From: CAYNLG01 sp964397995
Lineage (GTDB): Bacteria; Planctomycetota; Phycisphaerae; FEN-1346
Length of the DNA stretch: 64,000 bases
Assembly: GCA_964397995.1 (NCBI GenBank)
Contig: CAYNLG010000003.1
Coordinates: forward strand, 25,703-89,702
Direction: 5' to 3'
Shown here: one piece after another, positions 17,258 to 24,519 of the stretch
How positions within the stretch are numbered: position 1 is the stretch's first letter
Layout of the letters: the number at the start of each line of letters is the position of its first letter
The notes under the pieces: model-generated
Database searches by the model: none
Told to the model about the DNA's origin: nothing
The model's input: the letters and a program-made list of their open reading frames with translations, nothing else
Translations under genes and position numbers: made by a program

Positions 17258-17286
17258 ACCCTACGGGCGTGCGGCGGGAAAGACAA
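17258..17286 (-). promoter_or_regulatory. promoter of the lipoprotein gene
   Basis: Minus strand TTGTCT, 17 bases, TAGGGT, about 44 bases before the ATG at 17214. Confidence 0.55.
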
Positions 17287-17346
17287 TGCGAAATCCGGCG
17301 GCTCGAGGTTGCCGGCCGTGCACTCACCGCGGCGTTTCGGGGGCAA

Positions 17347-17406
17347 TTCAGAATGGGATTCTGAACCAGACCGGAAGCCGCCGCGGTTCCAGAACAGGAT
17401 ACTTAA
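17347..17406. repeat. palindromic intergenic element sharing a core with the 23.6-kb palindrome
   Basis: A perfect 8-bp inverted repeat TTCAGAAT-GGG-ATTCTGAA (17347-17365) is followed at 17394-17406 by ACAGGATACTTAA, which is also the core of the arms of the perfect palindrome at 23591-23656. This is probably a decayed or partial copy of the same repeat family. Confidence 0.5.
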
Positions 17407-17443
17407 GCAGGGAAGCCGGGCGGGCGTCGCGCAACGCACTGCC

Positions 17444-17477
17444 ATAAAGAAGCCCCGGCCGCTGGGAGGCCGGGGCT
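17444..17477 (-). terminator. Rho-independent terminator
   Basis: Perfect 10-bp stem AGCCCCGGCC (17451-17460) with GGCCGGGGCT (17468-17477), seven-base loop; on the minus strand it is followed by TCTTTAT. No protein gene lies just upstream on that strand, which is what points to a small RNA. Confidence 0.65.
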
Positions 17478-17670
17478 GTCAGCCATGGCGTTCCGGGTCG
17501 AGGGACGGAATGAGGGAGAGGGAAGCGAGCTTCCGTCGGCCTCGTCGGATCGCCTGTGCACTTGTCTCCGGCCCGTGGCCGGCGTGCCCCCGCATGGGGA
17601 GGGGGGCGGGTTGGCCGCCGGGGGAGGGGGACGACGGCCAACCCGCGGCTGAGGGGTTTCACCCCAGCCA
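17444..17670 (-). ncRNA. candidate structured small RNA
   Basis: Bounded by a promoter-like pair (17677-17704) and a strong terminator (17444-17477), with no convincing reading frame. Reading along the minus strand it would fold a GGCTG/CAGCC hairpin with GGGT-GAA-ACCC inside (17647-17669), then a perfect 12-bp stem GCGGGTTGGCCG (17606-17617 with 17635-17646), then smaller hairpins, then the terminator. No known RNA family is recognised. The lipoprotein gene downstream has its own promoter, so this is unlikely to be its leader. The rest of the 17215-17990 gap shows nothing else. A 38-codon frame inside (minus strand, about 17481-17597) lacks a ribosome site. Confidence 0.4.
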
Positions 17671-17676
17671 CGAGAT

Positions 17677-17704
17677 AGCCTACGCACGGACGGGCCGGAG
17701 GCAA
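17677..17704 (-). promoter_or_regulatory. promoter-like sequence for the candidate small RNA
   Basis: Minus strand TTGCCT, 16 bases, TAGGCT; start expected near 17670. Confidence 0.4.
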
Positions 17705-17990
17705 ACGGGTCAAGGCAGCGGGGCCGCCCGGCGGCGCACCGCGCGCCGCAAGTGCCTGCAAAATAACGACTTACGCCGCCCGCCGGCCCGCGGAAACCGG
17801 CTCGGATTCTATGCGCGCTCGCGGCGCGCCGCCGAAAACACGCCGGGAAATCTTCGGGGGGCCGTCCGTTCGGCCGCGGGGCGCGCGCCTTGCCGCGCGG
17901 GCCGCGAAATCTCGGAACCGCCCGGCGCGGGGGCGCGTCCAAGACCCTGACGTGGACCAGGGCCTGTCCGGCAAGCAAGGAGAGACGGCG

Positions 17991-19178
17991 ATGACCCGGA
18001 AACGATGGATCGGATGGATGGCGGCCGGGGTGCTGGCGGCGGCGGTGGCGGCGCCGGCCGCGGCGCGGATCAAGCTCGCGACCCTCCCGCCGCGGCAGCG
18101 CGTCGAGATCCAGCTCGACAACGACAGCGCCACGCTCGTGGAGGAGGAGCGGATCGTGACGCTCCTGAAGGGCACGAACCACATCGACTTCTCGTGGTCC
18201 AACACCCAGATCGACAAGCACACCATCCTGTTCCGACCCATCGGGGTCGGCGACAGCGTGCGGGTGATCCACGTGGCGTACCCGCCGGGCGAGAACGCCC
18301 TGGTGTGGCAGGTCTTCGCCGACAAGGCCGGGCCGGTCAAGGTGCGGATCTCGTACCTGATCGGCAACCTCCGCCGCACGTGCAGCTACCGGGCGGTGGC
18401 CGAGCACGACGAGAAGACCCTGACCCTGCGCAACTACCTGCGGGTCTGGAACCTGTCGGGCGAGGAGTTCGGCGACCAGGCCGGCATCTGGGCCGGGTTC
18501 GGCGAGTACTTCCGCAAGCAGCTCGGCCTCCAGGAGTCGAAGGAGATGCTCCTGGCGAAGTGGACCGACGTGCCCGTCGAGAAGGCGTTCATCTTCAACT
18601 GGCGGACCGGCCAGCCTGTCCCCGACGAGCCCAACCAGCGGTACGTCCGCTGGTACTACGTCCTGACGAACGACCAGGAACACGGCCTCGGCGCCTACCC
18701 CCTGCCCTTCGGCAAGGTCCGCATCTTCCAGAAGGACGGCCGGGGCGGCGAGGCGTTCCTCGGCGAGGACTGGGGCCAGTTCACCCCGCTCGACGACGAG
18801 ATGAAGCTGTACCTGGGCCTGGCGCGCGACGTCAAGGTCGAGCGGACCGTGAAGCGGAACCAGCGGCACCCGGTCCACGGCAACCTTTATCACCAGGAGG
18901 TGATCGTCGAATACAAGATGCAGAACTTCAAGTCCGACGCGGTCACCTTGGACATCGAGGAAGACATGGACCAGCTCCGCAACGAGTTCGCCGGCCACAA
19001 GGGCCACCCCGCCCAGTGGGAACTGGGCCCGGAGACGAGCAAGAGCGGGAAGGTCGAGCGGTTGAGCGCCCGGGAGGTGGAGATCCATATCCCCCTGCCG
19101 GCCGCCCCCGAGGCCGCTGACCGGAAGCCCGAGGAAGTCACCTTCCAGTTCCACGTCTTCTTCCGCAACGAATGGTAA
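17991..19178 (+). CDS. secreted protein of unknown function, DUF4139-like (paralogue 1)
   Basis: 395 aa with a Sec signal (MTRKRWIGWMAAGVLAAAVAAPAAA). The ATG has AAGGAGAG nine bases upstream. The mature N-terminus, TLPPRQRVEIQLDNDSATLVEEERIVTLLKGTNHIDFSW..., recalls DUF4139/mucoidy-inhibitor-like proteins, whose beta-rich domains begin with a similar 'E.R.vtl..G.n.' pattern, but I am not certain of the family. It is followed 25 bases later by a clear paralogue with the same opening block (LVxExRxxTxxKGxNxxxFSW), so the two arose by tandem duplication and probably work together in the periplasm or outer membrane. No catalytic motif is seen. Confidence 0.8.
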   Translation: MTRKRWIGWMAAGVLAAAVAAPAAARIKLATLPPRQRVEIQLDNDSATLVEEERIVTLLKGTNHIDFSWSNTQIDKHTILFRPIGVGDSVRVIHVAYPPGENALVWQVFADKAGPVKVRISYLIGNLRRTCSYRAVAEHDEKTLTLRNYLRVWNLSGEEFGDQAGIWAGFGEYFRKQLGLQESKEMLLAKWTDVPVEKAFIFNWRTGQPVPDEPNQRYVRWYYVLTNDQEHGLGAYPLPFGKVRIFQKDGRGGEAFLGEDWGQFTPLDDEMKLYLGLARDVKVERTVKRNQRHPVHGNLYHQEVIVEYKMQNFKSDAVTLDIEEDMDQLRNEFAGHKGHPAQWELGPETSKSGKVERLSAREVEIHIPLPAAPEAADRKPEEVTFQFHVFFRNEW

Positions 19179-19203
19179 CCCCGGCCACGGAAAGGAACCG
19201 ACC

Positions 19204-20565
19204 ATGCACGCGCGACTTCTGACGGCGGCGGTCTTCGTGGCCCTGGCGGCCCAGGCGGCATCGGCCCGGAACGTCGACCTGGTGACCTTGCCGCCACGCG
19301 ACACCGTCCAGCTGACCATCTACAACAGCGCCGACCTGACGCTCGTGAAGGAGACGCGGGCGATCACCTTCAAGAAGGGCATCAACCGCCTCCAGTTCTC
19401 CTGGACCAACACGCTGATCGACCCGACGAGCGTCCACTTCCGCCCGCTGGCCGAGGAGGGCCGCATTGAGGTCCTCGACACCACGTTCCCGCAGGACCGG
19501 CCCGACGTCCTCATCTGGAACGTCCAGTCCGACGTCGAGGGCCAGGTGCCGGTGGAGGTCTCGTACTTCACCTCCGGCATCTCGTGGGCGGCCGACTACG
19601 TGATGATCACCGACCCCGGCGAGACCGAGATGGACCTGGCCGGGTACGTCACCGTCACCAACAACTCGGGCGAGGATTACGAGGGGGCCGAGGTGCGCCT
19701 CGTGGTGGGCGTGGTGAACCTGGTGCAGTCGATCGCGCAGCTGGCCCGGGGCCAAATGCCGATTTTGGAGGAGGACAGGGAAGCCCCCGGCTGGCGGGCC
19801 AGCCACATGCGCAAGGCCATCGCCCAGGCCGAAGCCGCCTCCCCCGGGGTGGCCTTCGAGCGGGCGCCCCAGGTCGTCAAGGAAGGCCTCTCGGAGTACT
19901 TCCTCTTCACCGTCGAGGGTAAACAGACCGTCAGGAACGGCTGGTCGCAGCGGATGCGGTCCTTCCGGGCCGAGAACGTTCCCTTCGAAATCCTCTACCG
20001 CTACCGCCCGCACCAGTACGGCAACCGGCCGGTCCGGTTCTTCATCCTCGCGAACGACACCGAGCACAAGCTGGGCGAGTCGCCGTTGCCGGACGGCATC
20101 ATCCGCGTCTTCCGCCGCAACGAACGCGACGGCCTCGGCTACTACACCACGCAATCGACGAAGTACATCCCGCTGAAGGAGAAGATCGAACTCAACGTCG
20201 GGACCGACGACGAGCTGGTCTACGAGCGGGTCATCTTCGACGTCGCGCGCGACGGCTTCATCTTCGACGAGAAGCCCCGCGTGCCGCAGGTGATCGGCTG
20301 GAACGAGCGGCAGACATGGCAGGAGGAGGTCCGGAACTATCGGGCAAGGCCCATCCGGCTCGAGATCCGCCACCTGATTCCCGGCGACGTCGCGTTCGCG
20401 ATGGAGGACTCGCCCAGGGCCTACGACTACCGCACGGTCGAGTACACGGTGACCGTGCAGCCCGGCGAGACGCGGACGTGGACGACCGAGGGCCTCTTCC
20501 GCCTCGGCAAGAACAAGAAGCAGGACCGCGTCGAGATCGTGCGGCGGCTTACCCGCCCGCGCTGA
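19204..20565 (+). CDS. secreted protein of unknown function, DUF4139-like (paralogue 2)
   Basis: 453 aa with signal peptide MHARLLTAAVFVALAAQAASA and GGAAAGGAA-type ribosome site before the ATG. Its first 60 mature residues (VTLPPRDTVQLTIYNSADLTLVKETRAITFKKGINRLQFSW) closely follow paralogue 1. The central part contains VSYFTSGISWAADYVMIT and the phrase YVTVTNNSGEDYEGAEVRLVVG, the beta-strand signature best known from DUF4139 proteins, and the C-terminal half another beta domain ending in PGETRTWTTEGLFRLGKNKKQDR. Second gene of a two-gene unit. Likely an envelope protein; function unknown. Confidence 0.82.
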   Translation: MHARLLTAAVFVALAAQAASARNVDLVTLPPRDTVQLTIYNSADLTLVKETRAITFKKGINRLQFSWTNTLIDPTSVHFRPLAEEGRIEVLDTTFPQDRPDVLIWNVQSDVEGQVPVEVSYFTSGISWAADYVMITDPGETEMDLAGYVTVTNNSGEDYEGAEVRLVVGVVNLVQSIAQLARGQMPILEEDREAPGWRASHMRKAIAQAEAASPGVAFERAPQVVKEGLSEYFLFTVEGKQTVRNGWSQRMRSFRAENVPFEILYRYRPHQYGNRPVRFFILANDTEHKLGESPLPDGIIRVFRRNERDGLGYYTTQSTKYIPLKEKIELNVGTDDELVYERVIFDVARDGFIFDEKPRVPQVIGWNERQTWQEEVRNYRARPIRLEIRHLIPGDVAFAMEDSPRAYDYRTVEYTVTVQPGETRTWTTEGLFRLGKNKKQDRVEIVRRLTRPR

Positions 20566-20705
20566 GACACATCACCCCCCTTCCCGTTTCCCCCCATGCC
20601 GGGAAGGCGCCGGGCGGGGCGGCTTTCGGGCTGCCCCGCCCGCTCCCTTTGCGTCGGCCCCGCGGCGCGGCCGCCGACTGAGTGCGCGCCTCGCCCAAAA
20701 CCCCT

Positions 20706-20733
20706 TTGCCCCCGCGGGGACCCCCTGTATACT
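20706..20733 (+). promoter_or_regulatory. promoter of fba
   Basis: TTGCCC, 16 bases, TATACT, about 87 bases before the fba ATG, in a 254-base gap with no other feature. The same pair of boxes (TTGCCT-N16-TATACT) precedes the PEP-CTERM gene at 41741. Confidence 0.65.
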
Positions 20734-20819
20734 TTCGCTCCCCGCGGGGGGGCCGCCCGGGCCGCATCCGCCTGGCGGGCTGAACGAACCGGCAGAAGAC
20801 CACGAAAGGAGCCGTTCCC

Positions 20820-21833
20820 ATGCCGCTCTGTCCAATGCGTCAGATTCTCGACGAGGCCAAGAAGGCCGACTACGGCGTCGGGGCCTACAACGTCAACAAC
20901 ATGGAGCAGATCCAGGCGATCATGAAGGCCGCCGCCGACACCCGCTCCCCCGTCATCATCCAGGCCAGCCGCGGCGCCCTGGAGTACACGAACCTCATCT
21001 ACCTCAAGCACCTGATGATGGCCGCCGTCGAGGACAACCCCGACCTGCCCATCTGCCTCCACCTCGACCACGGGCCGAACCTGGAGCTGTGCAAGCAGGC
21101 CATCGACCTCGGGTTCACGAGCGTCATGATCGACGGGTCGATCGACTACGACACCACGACGGCCGACGGCAAGCATCCCGCCCGCTCCTTCGAGGACAAC
21201 GTCCGCGTGACGAAGGAGGTCGTGGACTACGCGCACGCGCGCGGCGTGAGCGTCGAGGGCGAACTCGGCACCCTGGGCGGCATCGAAGAGGACACCCAGA
21301 CCGACAAGGTGCTCCTCACGGAACCCGACGAGGTCGAGGCCTTCTGCGAGCAGACCGGCGTCGACGCCCTCGCTCTGGCCATCGGCACCAGCCACGGGGC
21401 CTACAAGTTCAAGCACGAGCCCGTCCTCGCCCTGGACCTCATCTCCGAGTGCCGCAAGCGCGCCCCGAACACCAACTTCGTCATGCACGGCTCCTCCAGC
21501 GTCCCGAAGGAGCTGGTCGACGAGGTCAACAAGTACGGCGGCGACATGCCCGGCGCGATGGGCGTGCCGATTCCGTCGATCCAAGAAGCGATCCGGCGCG
21601 GCATCCAGAAGATCAACGTGGACACGGACGGGCGGCTGGTGGTGACCGGGACGATCCGGAAGGTCTTCGCCGAGAAGCCGGCCGTCTTCGACCCGCGAAA
21701 GTACCTGGGCCCGGCGCGGGAGGCCCTGGCGGCGCTGATCGCCTCGAAGATGCGCGACTTCGGCACCGCCGGCCACGCCGGCGACTACGAGCGGAAGACC
21801 CTCGACAACATGAAAACCTTCTACGCGTCGTGA
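20820..21833 (+). CDS. fba: class II fructose-bisphosphate aldolase
   Basis: 337 aa, zinc-dependent TIM barrel interconverting fructose-1,6-bisphosphate with dihydroxyacetone phosphate and glyceraldehyde-3-phosphate. Motifs: GAYNVNNMEQ (substrate), HLDHG (residues 81-85; catalytic Asp83 and zinc His84), VEGELGTLGG, AIGTSHGAYKFK (zinc His), MHGSSSVP (third zinc His) and KINVDTDGR (phosphate site). The length and the last motif fit the class IIB 'CbbA' type. ATG preceded by AAAGGAG. It is transcribed alone from a good promoter into a hairpin at 21858-21892. Tagatose-bisphosphate aldolases share the fold but the motif set favours Fba. Confidence 0.95.
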   Translation: MPLCPMRQILDEAKKADYGVGAYNVNNMEQIQAIMKAAADTRSPVIIQASRGALEYTNLIYLKHLMMAAVEDNPDLPICLHLDHGPNLELCKQAIDLGFTSVMIDGSIDYDTTTADGKHPARSFEDNVRVTKEVVDYAHARGVSVEGELGTLGGIEEDTQTDKVLLTEPDEVEAFCEQTGVDALALAIGTSHGAYKFKHEPVLALDLISECRKRAPNTNFVMHGSSSVPKELVDEVNKYGGDMPGAMGVPIPSIQEAIRRGIQKINVDTDGRLVVTGTIRKVFAEKPAVFDPRKYLGPAREALAALIASKMRDFGTAGHAGDYERKTLDNMKTFYAS

Positions 21834-21857
21834 CCCGCCGACGCAACGTGACGCCAC

Positions 21858-21892
21858 CGCGGCCGGGGCGCCTCCGGAAGGCCCCGGCCGCG
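21858..21892 (+). terminator. hairpin terminator after fba
   Basis: Perfect 12-bp stem CGCGGCCGGGGC (21858-21869) with GCCCCGGCCGCG (21881-21892), 11-base loop, followed by TTCCATT. The T-run is weak, so termination efficiency is uncertain. Confidence 0.5.
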
Positions 21893-21915
21893 TTCCATTC
21901 CGGAAGGACCGGCTT

Positions 21916-23592
21916 GTGAGCGACCTGCTGAAGGCGCCCCCCTCGGACGGGGCCGCGTGGCAGCCGCCCGCGGTCACCGTGCCGCCGCTCGGGCGCACCG
22001 TCCTCGCGGGCGTCGCGGCGCTCGCCGTCGGTCTGGGCCTGTGGAGCGGGGCGAGGTACCTGGCGTCAAGCGAGCCGGTGCCGCCGTTCGGCGCGGCTTT
22101 GACGCTGTTCGCACCGGTGGAGGGCTGGGACGAGCCGCCTGCGGCGCCGCCGGAGTCGCCCGAGACGGTGCCCGCCCCAACGAAGGCGCCGCCGCCGGGC
22201 GACGCGTCCGCGGATGCCGCAACACCCGACCCGCAGGCGGCCGATTCCCCGGCCGACGGAACGCCGGCCGCGCCCGAGGCGCCCGCGAAGGCGCCCCCCG
22301 AGCCGGCCCGGCCGTTCGACATCGGCGCCCTCTACAAGACCTTCTCCGACGAGGACCTCGCGGCCGCCGAAGCCGCGCTCGCGCCGTACGCGGCCGGGCG
22401 GCTGCCGCTCCGGCTGGTGTGGCAACTCGACCTGCCGCCCGCCCCGGACGCCCCGTTCTACGCCCTCGGCCGGGCCTACGCCCTGGCCCTGGTGCCGGAC
22501 GAGACGGCCGACGCCGTCCTGCCCGGCGTGGTGGCCGACGGGCCGGCCGGCGCCGACGTCTACGTCGGCGGGCCGGACGCGCCCGCCGCCCTCCTCGGCC
22601 GGTACGACCTGGCGACCGACCTCGCGGGGCTGCGCGTCGCGCGGCTGGCGCCGTCGGCCCGGGCACTCGAGGGGCTGGTGCTGGTGCGGCGCTCGGCGGC
22701 GGCGCGCGTCGGCCTGGCCGACACGCCGGACGGGCGGAACATGCAGGTCCTCCCGCTGGGCGACCCGGCCGACCTGGAAGCCGCGTGCCGCGCGGCCCTG
22801 CCGCTCTGGACGGAGCGGGGCCTGTCGTACCGGCCGGTGGACCGGACGGTGCCGGCTTGGCCGGCGGGTGCGATCGGCGTTGCCGCCCTGGGGCTGATCC
22901 TCGCGGGCGGGGCGGCGCTGGCGTGGGCAGCGTGCGCGGTCGCGGTGCGGCGGGCGCCGCGGACGACCGTCGGGGGGTGGCTCCACACGGCCTTGGCCCT
23001 GCTCGTCCACCATCGCCGCGCGCTGGCGGCCGTCGTGCTCGCGCTGGTCGTCGCGGCCGTCATCGGCGCGGCCACGTTGGGCCCGGGCGTCCAGCGCTTC
23101 ATGGCCGCCTTCACGGCCGGCGGGCGCGTGCCGGAACTGACGCGCGTCGGCCTAGCCGGGGCACGGCCGGGCCTCGAGCCGCTCGCCTCGAAGCTCCTCG
23201 GGACGGCCGTCGGCGACGTCGGCGTCCGGGGCGTCGTCCTCATCAGCATCCCCAGCCTCGTGCCGGGACTGGGGCTCGTCTCGGCGGCCGGCCAGCACGC
23301 CCTCTGGGGCGGCGCGCTGGCCCCGGTGACGCCGACGGGCCTGGCGCGGCTGCCGCTCCGGGCCGTGCCGGCGGCCGCCGGCCTGCTGGGGTATGCCGCC
23401 CTGGCGCTTGGGGGATGGTTGGCGCTCGTGGGCCTGGCGCGGCCGGCGGCACTCGGGCGGGCGCGGCGAAGGGACGGGTACGCCGAGGGACTGGAGCGGC
23501 TCTACCGGCTCATCCCGGCGGCGGTGGTGCTGCTGGTGGCGGCCGCGCTGATCGAGACGCTCTTCACGGCCGCCGTCGGCTGGTCCGGCTGA
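21916..23592 (+). CDS. multi-pass membrane protein of unknown function
   Basis: 558 aa, starting at GTG 21916 (GGAAGGA upstream). One transmembrane helix near residues 27-49, a Pro/Ala-rich linker (about 68-135), a soluble alpha/beta domain (about 136-315), then a hydrophobic helix (about 318-348) and a C-terminal membrane domain with four or five more helices. The end (RLIPAAVVLLVAAALIETLF) resembles the last helix of SpoIIM/DUF95-type membrane proteins; the resemblance is weak and I would not name it on that basis. The stop codon TGA overlaps the left arm of the palindrome at 23591-23656. No operon partner is clear. Confidence 0.75.
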   Translation: MSDLLKAPPSDGAAWQPPAVTVPPLGRTVLAGVAALAVGLGLWSGARYLASSEPVPPFGAALTLFAPVEGWDEPPAAPPESPETVPAPTKAPPPGDASADAATPDPQAADSPADGTPAAPEAPAKAPPEPARPFDIGALYKTFSDEDLAAAEAALAPYAAGRLPLRLVWQLDLPPAPDAPFYALGRAYALALVPDETADAVLPGVVADGPAGADVYVGGPDAPAALLGRYDLATDLAGLRVARLAPSARALEGLVLVRRSAAARVGLADTPDGRNMQVLPLGDPADLEAACRAALPLWTERGLSYRPVDRTVPAWPAGAIGVAALGLILAGGAALAWAACAVAVRRAPRTTVGGWLHTALALLVHHRRALAAVVLALVVAAVIGAATLGPGVQRFMAAFTAGGRVPELTRVGLAGARPGLEPLASKLLGTAVGDVGVRGVVLISIPSLVPGLGLVSAAGQHALWGGALAPVTPTGLARLPLRAVPAAAGLLGYAALALGGWLALVGLARPAALGRARRRDGYAEGLERLYRLIPAAVVLLVAAALIETLFTAAVGWSG

Positions 23593-23656
23593 GTTTCGGG
23601 GACAGGATACTTAACTCCCGCGAGCCCCGGAATTAAGTATCCTGTCCCCGAAACTC
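23591..23656. repeat. perfect 24-bp inverted repeat (REP-like) between convergent genes
   Basis: Left arm 23591-23614 and right arm 23633-23656 are exact reverse complements, separated by 18 bases; the inner arm reads CGGGGACAGGATACTTAA. The stop of the gene on the left touches the first arm, and the last seven codons plus stop of the nucleotidyltransferase on the right lie in the second arm. Palindromes of this kind are typically REP elements mobilised by REP-associated transposases; none is in the window. It may also act as a bidirectional terminator. A partial copy lies at 17394-17406. Confidence 0.8.
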
Positions 23657-24367
23657 CTTGGCGACACGGACGTTGGCGTCGATCCAGGCGTCGATGCTCT
23701 CGCCGGCATCGGCCCACCACCCGTCGACCACGTCGTAGGCGAGTTGGCCCTCGGCAACGTAGTGGTTGTTGACGTCGGTGATCTCCAGTTCGCCGCGCGC
23801 CGAGGGCGCCAGCGTCGGAATCACCTCGAAGACGTCCGGCGGATACATGTAAACGCCGATCACGGCCAGATTCGATGCCGGGGCCTCGGGCTTCTCGACG
23901 ATGCCGGTGATGCGGTCGCCCTCGACCGTGGCGACGCCGTAGGCCTCCGGGTGGTCGACCTCGGTCAGCAGGACGCGGGCGCCGGCCTTCTGGGCGGCGA
24001 AGCGCTCGACGGCCGGGCGGATGGACCGCTGGAGGATGTTGTCGCCGAGGATGACGATGACCTTTTCGCCCTCGGCGAACTCGCGTGCCAGGCCCAGGGC
24101 CTCGGCGATGCCGCCTTCGCCCTTCTGGTAGGCGTAGTGGAGCCGCGACAGGCCGAAGGCCTCGCCGTTTTCGAGGAGGCGGATGAAGTCGCCCGCGCTC
24201 GTGCCGCCCGTCACGACCATGATGTCCGTGACGCCCGCCCCCACGAGACACTCCAGGGGGTAATAGATCATGGGCTTGGCGTAGACGGGCAGCAGGTGCT
24301 TGTTGGTGATCTTCGTAAGCGGGTGCAACCGCGTCCCCAGGCCGCCCGCGAGCACGACGCCTTTCAT
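23633..24367 (-). CDS. sugar-1-phosphate nucleotidyltransferase (RmlA-like, short form)
   Basis: 244 aa. The N-terminal nucleotide loop GVVLAGGLGTRLHPLT, KHLLPVYAKPMIYYPL, ILGDNILQ, EKPEAPASNLAVIGVYMYP and GELEITDVNN match glucose-1-phosphate thymidylyltransferases that make dTDP-glucose for envelope sugars such as dTDP-rhamnose. It is ~45 residues shorter than classical RmlA (about 290 aa), lacking the C-terminal effector extension, as in a known short group. The ATG has GGAGGGAGGAGG upstream. Its last residues FRGQDT and stop are encoded by one arm of the palindrome at 23591-23656, so the original C-terminus was probably altered. No rmlBCD genes are nearby. Confidence 0.88.
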   Translation of the reverse strand: MKGVVLAGGLGTRLHPLTKITNKHLLPVYAKPMIYYPLECLVGAGVTDIMVVTGGTSAGDFIRLLENGEAFGLSRLHYAYQKGEGGIAEALGLAREFAEGEKVIVILGDNILQRSIRPAVERFAAQKAGARVLLTEVDHPEAYGVATVEGDRITGIVEKPEAPASNLAVIGVYMYPPDVFEVIPTLAPSARGELEITDVNNHYVAEGQLAYDVVDGWWADAGESIDAWIDANVRVAKEFRGQDT

Positions 24368-24398
24368 AGGGCCTCCTCCCTCCAGGTCGAACGGGGCC

Positions 24399-24427
24399 AC
24401 TCTAGCGGCCGGGGGTCGCCCGGTCAA
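24399..24427 (-). promoter_or_regulatory. promoter of the nucleotidyltransferase
   Basis: Minus strand TTGACC, 17 bases, TAGAGT, 32 bases before the ATG at 24367. Its -35 box directly abuts the -35 box of the divergent promoter. Confidence 0.6.
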
Positions 24428-24444
24428 TCGCCGGACGGTACAAT
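24416..24444 (+). promoter_or_regulatory. promoter of the TPR/zinc-finger gene
   Basis: TCGCCC, 17 bases, TACAAT, 75 bases before the ATG at 24520. The two divergent -35 hexamers occupy 24416-24421 and 24422-24427. Confidence 0.5.
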
Positions 24445-24519
24445 GGACGATGAACAGGGGTGGCCCCCAATCGTCGAAACGACGGGGGCTTGTTGCCGCG
24501 CCCCTGGAAGGAGGCTGCC

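Noticed and set aside
17444..17704. A known riboswitch or housekeeping RNA (RNase P, 6S, SRP, cyclic-di-GMP)
   Set aside because: None of their conserved core sequences is seen; kept only as an unnamed candidate RNA.
17213..17950. 245-codon plus-strand frame upstream of the secreted pair
   Set aside because: Crosses several inverted repeats and a terminator; no family resemblance or signal peptide.
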